12,762 nt of DNA from an uncultured Lachnospiraceae bacterium (GTDB lineage Bacteria; Bacillota; Clostridia; Lachnospirales; Lachnospiraceae), in the NCBI GenBank assembly GCA_947594085.1, contig CANQEB010000044.1, positions 1-12,762 of the forward strand, given 5' to 3'. The notes below the pieces were generated by a model, which was not told the DNA's origin, searched no databases, and saw only the letters and a program-made list of their open reading frames with translations. This document shows positions 7,408 to 12,762 of the stretch, piece by piece. How positions within the stretch are numbered: the stretch's first letter is position 1; every line of letters starts with the position of its first letter. A program made the translations under genes and the position numbers.

Positions 7408-8593
7408 CGTCTTTCACCTGTACAAGAAGATCGTACCCCACATACAGAATCAGCCCCAGCAGCCCCATCGCCGTGTACTGAAGCGGGACAACCTCCACCG
7501 CGATCAGGTACGGCATGAAGCTGACGACAGAGATCAGCGAAAAGCCAAAAAAGACGGGCAACCTTCGGACATCCAGCATCACATAGACGATCGCCAACAG
7601 ATCAATCAAAATCCCGTATCGTTCATGCATGTGCGGCAATGTGTAGACCGTCAACGCCACCGTCAGAAGCGCCAGGGTCACAGCTAGCCGGTCTGTGATC
7701 TGGACTTTTGGGGTGTAGAGATAGTAGGCGAGCCCGCCCAGAACCGCAACGGCCAAGAGGATTCCCGCACCACTCACCTCGTCTGTGTGATGCAGATTCG
7801 GCATCGTCTCCCCGAGCAGCGCATACAAGTTCGGGTAATTCAGTGTCCCCCACGGGTAATAATCCGCCTGCCCAAAATAGATCGTCAACAGGTCGCCGGG
7901 ATTTCTCCCCATCAGCCACGCCGGAACGATACTGATCACATAGATGATCGGAATCCAAACAAAATGACGCAGCTTTATCGTTCTGCGCTTCGCCCACATA
8001 ATAATCAAAAACGGGAGCAAAAATACAGCCTGCAGCTTAAACGCAAACGCGACCGCAACAAAGATCAGACAAAGATTGCTGTCATCCCTGAAAAACCAGT
8101 AGATCGCGAGCAGCAAAAACGCCGCGTAGATCATATCGCACTGTGCCCAATATGCGCTGTCCAGAAGGACCGCCGGGGAGAACAGCAGAAGCGCCATTCC
8201 AAGAATCGCCTTTCTCGCATTTCCGGTAAGCCGATATACCGTCAAGAGTATTGCTGCTGCCGCCACATAGTCAAAGAGGATCGAAACGAGCTTCAATGTA
8301 TACAAGTCATTGGCCTTCAGGTAGGACAGCAGGCACATAATGTACATGTACGGCGATGAATAATTGGAAATCTTTATCCCGAGCGACCGGAAGCCGCCGC
8401 TCTCTCTTACCTGCTCCATCCACCCCTTCAAAAATCCCGTGTAGTCCGCAGACTCGATCGGCATCAAGCGCAAGCGTACCAGAAAAGCTAATACCAGCAT
8501 ACAGCACACGAAAAGCACGTCCACAATCTGGCACTGAATACTTCCAATCTCTATTTTCTTAAACATCATCCGGTCAAACGCTCGTTTTTCCAT
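7382..8593 (-). CDS. Gpi18-like multi-pass GT-C glycosyltransferase
   Basis: Predicted integral membrane glycosyltransferase of the GT-C fold, about 403 aa, resembling the bacterial group related to Gpi18 mannosyltransferases (COG5542-like). Positions count from an upstream ATG at 8656 (424 aa). A first helix is at 45-63. The following outer loop carries ESADYTGFLKGWM (68-80), where D71 is a candidate catalytic acid. DSAYWAQCDMIYAAF (166-180) and PHMHERYGIL (341-350) are characteristic of this group. About ten hydrophobic segments are visible. Donor is presumably a polyprenyl-phosphate sugar; acceptor unknown. The start at 8593 is chosen for AAAGGG 5 bases upstream. The ATG at 8656 has only AGGA one base upstream. 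It lies 117 bases after hydG on the same strand and converges with the PMT gene, overlapping it by 26 bases with no terminator between. Confidence 0.8.
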   Translation of the reverse strand: MEKRAFDRMMFKKIEIGSIQCQIVDVLFVCCMLVLAFLVRLRLMPIESADYTGFLKGWMEQVRESGGFRSLGIKISNYSSPYMYIMCLLSYLKANDLYTLKLVSILFDYVAAAAILLTVYRLTGNARKAILGMALLLFSPAVLLDSAYWAQCDMIYAAFLLLAIYWFFRDDSNLCLIFVAVAFAFKLQAVFLLPFLIIMWAKRRTIKLRHFVWIPIIYVISIVPAWLMGRNPGDLLTIYFGQADYYPWGTLNYPNLYALLGETMPNLHHTDEVSGAGILLAVAVLGGLAYYLYTPKVQITDRLAVTLALLTVALTVYTLPHMHERYGILIDLLAIVYVMLDVRRLPVFFGFSLISVVSFMPYLIAVEVVPLQYTAMGLLGLILYVGYDLLVQVKDATAPGSSL

Positions 8594-8668
8594 CTCTGCC
8601 CTTTGTTCCGTACGACTTTCCGATCTTACTTCCTGCCCAACGTACCCGGTGGCCATATCCTAAAACCC

Positions 8669-8685
8669 ATATATCTGAGATATAT
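8669..8685. repeat. Perfect AT-rich palindrome between hydG and the GT-C gene
   Basis: ATATATCT (8669-8676), one central base, then AGATATAT (8678-8685), a perfect 8-base inverted repeat. It lies 26 bases after the hydG stop and about 75 bases before the preferred start of the GT-C gene. There is no adjoining T-run, so it does not look like an intrinsic terminator. It could be an operator, but no cognate regulator is in the window. Confidence 0.6.
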
Positions 8686-8710
8686 CAGCTTTTCTATTCT
8701 GGCATACCAC

Positions 8711-10159
8711 TTAGAATCGGAAATCCCTGCTGTTGGAATTCTTGATATCCTCAATATGCTGCGCCGCAATGTTGCGGATCTTCTCCTTCGGGATCTTCGC
8801 GAGCTCCTTTTCGATCAGCTCAAAGCCGAGCTTCTTCGTCTCCTCCGACGCATAATCCACCAGATACTCCGTCAGCGTCATCAGCGCGTTCGGATGGCAG
8901 CAGTTCAAGATCTGCCCGTTCTTGCACAAGCTCATGAAGCGATCGCCCGTCCTTCCCTCGCGATAGCAGGCCGTACAGAACGACGGAATATGCCCCTGCT
9001 CCATCAGCCAGCGCACGACTTCGTCGAGCGTCCTCTGGTCGGACACGTCGAACTGCTCAGAATCATGCGGGCGCTCCTCCTCGGTATAACCGCCCACGGA
9101 CGTGCGGGATGCGCCGCTGATCTGCGAGATGCCGAGGTCAAGCACGCGGCCGCGAACCTCCTGCGACTCTCTCGTCGAGATAATCATCCCGGTATATGGC
9201 ACCGCGATGCGGATGCAGGCGATGATCTTCTCGAACATCTCGTCCGGGATTGAGTTGTCGAACACGTCTGGATCGATATCGTCGGCGTGCTTCACGCGCG
9301 GCACGCTGATCGTGTGTGGGCCGACGCCGTGCACGGCCTCCAGATGCTCGGCGTGCATCAGCAGCCCGGCGAATTCATATTTATACATCTCCAAACCGAA
9401 CAGAACGCCGAGTCCCACGTCGTCGATGCCACCCTCCATCGCGCGGTCCATCGCCTCGGTGTGATAATCGTAGTCGTGCTTCGGCCCGGTCGGATGTAAT
9501 TCCAGATAACTCTGTTTGTGATAGGTCTCCTGGAAGAGAATATAGGTACCAATCCCAGCTTCCTTCAGTTTGCGGTAGTCCTCGACGGTCGTCGCCGCGA
9601 TGTTGACGTTCACGCGGCGGATCGCGCCGTTCTTGTGCTGGATGCTGTAGATCGTCTTGATGCACTCCAGTATGTATTCGAGCGGATTATTGATCGGATC
9701 TTCACCCGCCTCAATCGCAAGACGCTTGTGTCCCATATCCTGCAGTGCGATCACCTCCTGACGCACTTCCTCCTGCGTCAGCTTTTTGCGCGCGATGTGC
9801 TTGTTCTTCAAATGATACGGGCAGTAAAGGCAGCCGTTCACACAGTAATTCGACAGGTACAGCGGCGCGAACATCACGATGCGGTTCCCATAGAACGCCA
9901 GCTTGATCTCCTTCGCGATCTGATACATCTCCTCGACCTTTTCCGGGATATCGCAGGCCAGGAGCACGGAAGCCTCCCGGTGCGTCAGTCCCTGACAGAC
10001 CGTCCCGGTCGCCGTCTTTTGCGGCCGCGCCTTCGCAAGGATCTGATCGATCAGCTCGACGTTATTCTTGTTCTTCTCCGCGTATTCAAGCGTCTCTAAG
10101 ATCTCCTCGTGGTTGATGAATTCTTCTGCCTTCAGTGATTTCGGATTGTAAACTGCCAT
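8711..10159 (-). CDS. hydG: [FeFe]-hydrogenase H-cluster maturase HydG
   Basis: Radical-SAM tyrosine lyase, 482 aa, cytoplasmic. HydG cleaves tyrosine to p-cresol and dehydroglycine and delivers Fe(CO)2(CN)-type units for the diiron site of [FeFe]-hydrogenase. The radical-SAM motif CX3CX2C is at C106, C110 and C113 (CVNGCLYC). The C-terminal HydG motif CX2CX22C is complete (C395, C398, C421), so the second cluster that carries the dangler iron should form. Length is normal for the family (about 470 aa). Stretches such as GGIDDVGLGVLFGL (243-256) and GISQISGASRTSVGGY (343-358) distinguish it from ThiH. AGAGGA lies 8 bases before the ATG. It follows hydE by 154 bases on the same strand, a larger gap than in a tight operon. 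A start-proximal overlapping reading frame on this strand is ignored. Confidence 0.97.
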   Translation of the reverse strand: MAVYNPKSLKAEEFINHEEILETLEYAEKNKNNVELIDQILAKARPQKTATGTVCQGLTHREASVLLACDIPEKVEEMYQIAKEIKLAFYGNRIVMFAPLYLSNYCVNGCLYCPYHLKNKHIARKKLTQEEVRQEVIALQDMGHKRLAIEAGEDPINNPLEYILECIKTIYSIQHKNGAIRRVNVNIAATTVEDYRKLKEAGIGTYILFQETYHKQSYLELHPTGPKHDYDYHTEAMDRAMEGGIDDVGLGVLFGLEMYKYEFAGLLMHAEHLEAVHGVGPHTISVPRVKHADDIDPDVFDNSIPDEMFEKIIACIRIAVPYTGMIISTRESQEVRGRVLDLGISQISGASRTSVGGYTEEERPHDSEQFDVSDQRTLDEVVRWLMEQGHIPSFCTACYREGRTGDRFMSLCKNGQILNCCHPNALMTLTEYLVDYASEETKKLGFELIEKELAKIPKEKIRNIAAQHIEDIKNSNSRDFRF

Positions 10160-10236
10160 CTTGCATTCCTCTTTTCTTCTCTTTATTTTCTCTGTCCCTT
10201 TTTTCTTCGGTCAGATCCATTCTTTTAAAACTTGGG

Positions 10237-10307
10237 CTTTTCTGTACCTTTTCTGTACCGTATCCTATTTTGGTTCCCACAAATCAACCGCGCACATGTA
10301 CCGTACC
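10237..10307. repeat. Tandem 11-base repeat and four GGTAC copies in the hydE-hydG gap
   Basis: CTTTTCTGTAC is tandemly repeated at 10237-10247 and 10248-10258. GGTAC (minus strand; GTACC on plus) occurs at 10244-10248, 10255-10259, 10298-10302 and 10303-10307: two pairs, with copies 11 and 5 bases apart. No convincing promoter or terminator was found in this 154-base gap. Chance or a local duplication are possible; an operator cluster is speculative. Confidence 0.6.
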
Positions 10308-10313
10308 GGCTTG

Positions 10314-11465
10314 CTACGAATCCTTCCACCCCTTCACGTCGCCCCGTGCGGTCACGACATGATAGCCGATCGACTCCATGCGCTGCTCCAGACAATGCCT
10401 ACACTGCGCCGACTCGTCCCCGGTGCAGATCTTGTTGTCGTACAGCTCATACTTCTTCCGCACCGCCACAGGAGAGAGATTCGGCATCACGACATTCGCG
10501 CCTGCCAATATTCCCTTCTCGCGTCCTCGCGGGTCGATCGTCCCGAGCGCCGTCGTCGACGGGAGCAGCACGTTCGGATGGATCAGCCGTATGATCGACA
10601 GCAGATAGCAGGTCAGCTCTACGGTCCCCGCCGGCTCTTTTGCGAACGGCGTCGCCTGATGCGGAACAAACGGTCCGATACCGCACATGTCCGGGCGGAA
10701 TTCTTCGATGAATTTCAGATCCTCCGCAAGCGTCCGAGCGGTCTGATACGGCGAGCCGACCATGAACCCACAGCCCACCTGATAGCCGATCTCCCGCAGA
10801 TCGCGCAGGCAGCGCATCCGGTTGTCAAATGACATCTGCGGTGGATGCAGCTTCTCATAATGCGCCTTGTCCGCGGTCTCATGCCGCAGCAGATAGCGAT
10901 CCGCCCCGGCGTCGAACATCCGCCGATAGCTCTCGCGGCTGCGCTCTCCGAGCGACAATGTCACCGCGCAATCTGGATGATTTTCTTTGATTCGCCCAAC
11001 TAAGCGGCAAACCACCTCATCCGAGAAATATGCGTCCTCTCCGCCTTGCAGGACAAAGGTACGAAAACCAAGCTCATACCCTTGTGCACAACACTCCAAA
11101 ATCTCCTGCTTCGAAAGCCGGTAGCGTTCACACGAGCGATTGCTTCTGCGGATTCCGCAATAGTAGCAGTCATTCTTACAGATATTGCTGATCTCGATCA
11201 GCCCGCGCACGTAAACATCCCTGCCATAGACCTGCTGCCGCACAGCGGCTGCTTTTTCTGCCAGCAGAGCCGCTACATCTACCTGATGCCCGGTCGGAGC
11301 TTCGTCTTCTGATGTTCGGTCTGTTCTGTCGTGCGCAGGCCGCTCAATCATATATCCGATCAGAGATTCGTACTCCGCAAGCGTCAGGGAATGTTGCGCT
11401 TCCAGTGTCCCAATCAGGGATACCATCTCTTTCGCCGTATTCTTAACTGTATTTTCCTCTTTCAT
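10314..11465 (-). CDS. hydE: [FeFe]-hydrogenase H-cluster maturase HydE
   Basis: Radical-SAM enzyme, 383 aa, cytoplasmic; in the HydE-F-G pathway it acts on the HydG product to help build the azadithiolate-bridged diiron subcluster. The radical-SAM motif CX3CX2C is at C96, C100 and C103 (CKNDCYYC) after RGLIEISNI. Conserved GGED (141-144) and GCGFMVGSPYQT (231-242) fit HydE rather than BioB or PylB. The C-terminal CX7CX2C (C347, C355, C358) matches the optional second cluster seen in some HydE proteins. Residues 41-62 form a hydrophilic insertion rich in Asp/Arg/Thr before the core, which makes it longer than the usual 350 aa. The start has no clear SD. It sits 24 bases after the patatin-like gene, so translation may depend on coupling, or an internal start such as the ATG at 11426 may be used. 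Confidence 0.96.
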   Translation of the reverse strand: MKEENTVKNTAKEMVSLIGTLEAQHSLTLAEYESLIGYMIERPAHDRTDRTSEDEAPTGHQVDVAALLAEKAAAVRQQVYGRDVYVRGLIEISNICKNDCYYCGIRRSNRSCERYRLSKQEILECCAQGYELGFRTFVLQGGEDAYFSDEVVCRLVGRIKENHPDCAVTLSLGERSRESYRRMFDAGADRYLLRHETADKAHYEKLHPPQMSFDNRMRCLRDLREIGYQVGCGFMVGSPYQTARTLAEDLKFIEEFRPDMCGIGPFVPHQATPFAKEPAGTVELTCYLLSIIRLIHPNVLLPSTTALGTIDPRGREKGILAGANVVMPNLSPVAVRKKYELYDNKICTGDESAQCRHCLEQRMESIGYHVVTARGDVKGWKDS

Positions 11466-11489
11466 AACAATAACCAGATTCTGTTTTTT

Positions 11490-12383
11490 TCACCTTACCA
11501 GCAGCCTTTTACGGCTGATACATTCCTCACGCTTTGCGAGCCATTCCCTAAGCTCCGGATAGATCTGCTTCGCAAGCTCATAGCCGTGCCAATAGAAATC
11601 TTCAAGCTTCTCAAGATCGGTCTCCGTCCGACTGACGCATGGAACAGTCGGGCGAATTGCAAAGACCTTCCCTTGCTTCTCAAGCCGGTCGATCAGATCC
11701 ATCTCCCGGTTGTAGACATGGTTGCGCATTATCAGCGCGCGGGCCAGCTCCGGATATTTCCGGTAGACGAGCTTCGCAAGCTTCATCAGGGAGGTATTAC
11801 TCTCCTTCTTGTAATACCCGTGCCCCCTCGTCAATATCACAATGTTGCAGTCAAATCCGTCTGCGATCGCCTTGCGCACCGGCACCGAGTCCGCAATTCC
11901 CCCGTCCATCATCGGGACTCCGTCAATCTGTGCCATCGCGGCAGCAAACGGCAGGCTCGAGGACGCGCAGCAGATATCCATCAACCGCGCCTTGTCATGG
12001 TACTCTTCAAAAAACTGTGCCCTGCCCGTTAGGCAGTTCGTGGCTGCAATCAGGCACCTTGTCGGCGACTTCACAAATGCCTTGAAATCAAACGGGTACT
12101 CATGGTACGGAAACTGGTTAAAAATCAGATCCATATTCATGAAATGCTTCGTCTTCATCATCGTGCGGAATCCATACAGCTCATGATCAAGCTGTGCGTC
12201 AAGCATGCACTCTTTTGTTCGCAGAATCTGTCCAGACACGTAATCCACCGCATTGCACGCGCCCGCGGACACCCCGATCACATACGGAACCATAAGCTTG
12301 CGCTCCATAAAATAATCCAGCACACCGCTCGTGAAAATGCCCCGCTGGCCGCCGCCTTCCAAGATCATTCCTACTTTTTTCAT
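11490..12383 (-). CDS. Patatin-like phospholipase
   Basis: Predicted serine acyl hydrolase of the patatin family, 297 aa, cytoplasmic or membrane-associated, no signal peptide. The oxyanion-hole glycine loop EGGGQRGIFTSGVLD (9-23) comes first. The nucleophile elbow GVSAG (37-41) carries Ser39, and the catalytic Asp is in DGGIADS (160-166), Asp160. This completes the Ser-Asp dyad. The C-terminal part (200-297) is Lys/Arg-rich and helical, as in YjjU-like bacterial members. Substrate is unknown; a lipid or acyl ester is likely. A GGGAGGGG tract is 10-11 bases before the ATG. The stop lies 24 bases before hydE, suggesting co-transcription. A biochemical tie to hydrogenase maturation is not evident. 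Confidence 0.9.
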   Translation of the reverse strand: MKKVGMILEGGGQRGIFTSGVLDYFMERKLMVPYVIGVSAGACNAVDYVSGQILRTKECMLDAQLDHELYGFRTMMKTKHFMNMDLIFNQFPYHEYPFDFKAFVKSPTRCLIAATNCLTGRAQFFEEYHDKARLMDICCASSSLPFAAAMAQIDGVPMMDGGIADSVPVRKAIADGFDCNIVILTRGHGYYKKESNTSLMKLAKLVYRKYPELARALIMRNHVYNREMDLIDRLEKQGKVFAIRPTVPCVSRTETDLEKLEDFYWHGYELAKQIYPELREWLAKREECISRKRLLVR

Positions 12384-12559
12384 CGTTCTTTCACCCCTCC
12401 CGGACCGACCCCCTCCATGTTTTCGACTCCGGTCCGCTCATTCATTCTTTCTGATTTCTCGTCACTCGTATTCGTGCGATCTCATTTTCTCGCGTCACTC
12501 GTCTGCAATTCTATGGTCTCTCCTCTGCGTCTGCATCGCCCATCTGCGGCTCTATGGTC
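12384..12559. other. Intergenic gap of 176 bases with degenerate repeats
   Basis: Between the patatin-like start and the EamA stop. It contains most of the direct-repeat cluster described separately and a 7-base inverted repeat (12401-12407 with 12430-12436) just before the patatin RBS. No convincing promoter or terminator was found. Confidence 0.6.
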
Positions 12560-12580
12560 TCATTCTCCTTCGTCACTCGT
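12461..12580. repeat. Degenerate direct repeats at the 3' end of the EamA gene
   Basis: GTCACTCGT occurs at 12461-12469, 12494-12502 and 12572-12580. TCTATGGTCTC occurs at 12510-12520 and 12551-12561. The 30-base segments starting at 12481 and 12559 agree at 23 positions. The rightmost copy is inside the last codons of the EamA gene and the others lie beyond its stop. This suggests repeated duplication of the gene's 3' end followed by drift. Confidence 0.6.
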
Positions 12581-12762
12581 CTGTATTGCCGTGTACAGGT
12601 ACAGTCCAGCCAGTATAATCACAGCTCCGATCACCTGCTGCAGCGCCGGGATCTGCCCGAATAGAAAAACACCCAGCACGGTCGCACACACCGGCTCTCC
12701 GAGCTTCACCGTGGAGATAAATGTCGCCGGCATGGCGGTCGTGCCAAACACCTTCGCTGTGG
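12560..12762 (-). CDS. EamA/DMT-family transporter, C-terminal end (partial)
   Basis: The last 66 or so codons of a gene that begins beyond the right edge; the frame stays open to 12762. The visible part has two hydrophobic helices separated by FGQIP, the first ending in LGEPVCATVLGVFLFGQIP and the second AVIILAGLYLY. The LGEP...G motif and closing GAVIILAGLYL are typical of the last two helices of EamA (drug/metabolite) transporters. A short acidic tail, TSDEGE, follows. No substrate can be inferred. The apparent start at the GTG at 12751 is internal and not the real one. The patatin-like gene follows 176 bases downstream on the same strand. Confidence 0.75.
   Translation of the reverse strand, partial: TAKVFGTTAMPATFISTVKLGEPVCATVLGVFLFGQIPALQQVIGAVIILAGLYLYTAIQTSDEGE

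Noticed and set aside
10086..10280. A 64-codon minus-strand frame overlapping the hydG start
   Set aside because: It runs through the hydG RBS and early codons in another frame, with a Lys/Glu/Arg-rich product typical of a shadow frame.
12401..12436. CGGACCG / CGGTCCG inverted repeat with a 22-base loop before the patatin RBS
   Set aside because: The stem is only 7 bases with a long loop and no T-run, so it is neither a clear terminator nor a clear riboswitch.
1..12762. CRISPR arrays, tRNA, rRNA, transposase or integrase genes
   Set aside because: I looked for regularly spaced repeats, cloverleaf-like segments and mobile-element proteins by eye and saw none. A tRNAscan or Infernal run would be more reliable.

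Overview
The window looks like a chromosomal segment from an anaerobic Firmicute, most likely Clostridia of the Lachnospiraceae type. This is inferred from [FeFe]-hydrogenase maturases HydE and HydG, a bacterial PMT-type mannosyltransferase, a relic of a Big_2 Ig-like domain, Shine-Dalgarno (SD) starts of the GGAGG type and consensus sigma-A promoters. No rRNA, tRNA, CRISPR array, transposase or phage gene is visible.

Left block (13-5057, all minus strand, transcribed right to left): a YfcE-type metallophosphoesterase with an unusual C-terminal extension, a protein with two tandem GNAT domains, and a large (about 1000 aa) three-module protein: archaeo-eukaryotic primase, superfamily-2 helicase, PLD-like nuclease. 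The last has the architecture of TOTE-type conflict (predicted defence) proteins and is the best candidate for an under-described system. Its gene looks AT-richer than the right half of the window.

Middle block (5058-8593): a 430-base intergenic region with two divergent sigma-A-like promoters and a decayed Big_2 domain sitting in the presumed leader of a PMT-family (GT39) protein mannosyltransferase on the plus strand. That gene converges on, and overlaps by 26 bases, a minus-strand gene for a second multi-pass GT-C glycosyltransferase (Gpi18-like). Both probably use lipid-linked sugars at the membrane and may serve one surface glycosylation route.

Right block (8711-12762, all minus strand): the 3' end of an EamA/DMT transporter gene, a patatin-like phospholipase, hydE and hydG. 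Patatin and hydE are 24 bases apart and probably co-transcribed. HydE and HydG make parts of the H-cluster diiron site. HydF and the hydrogenase itself are not in the window. Gaps in this block hold short repeats: four GGTAC copies between hydE and hydG, an AT palindrome after hydG, and degenerate direct repeats around the EamA stop.
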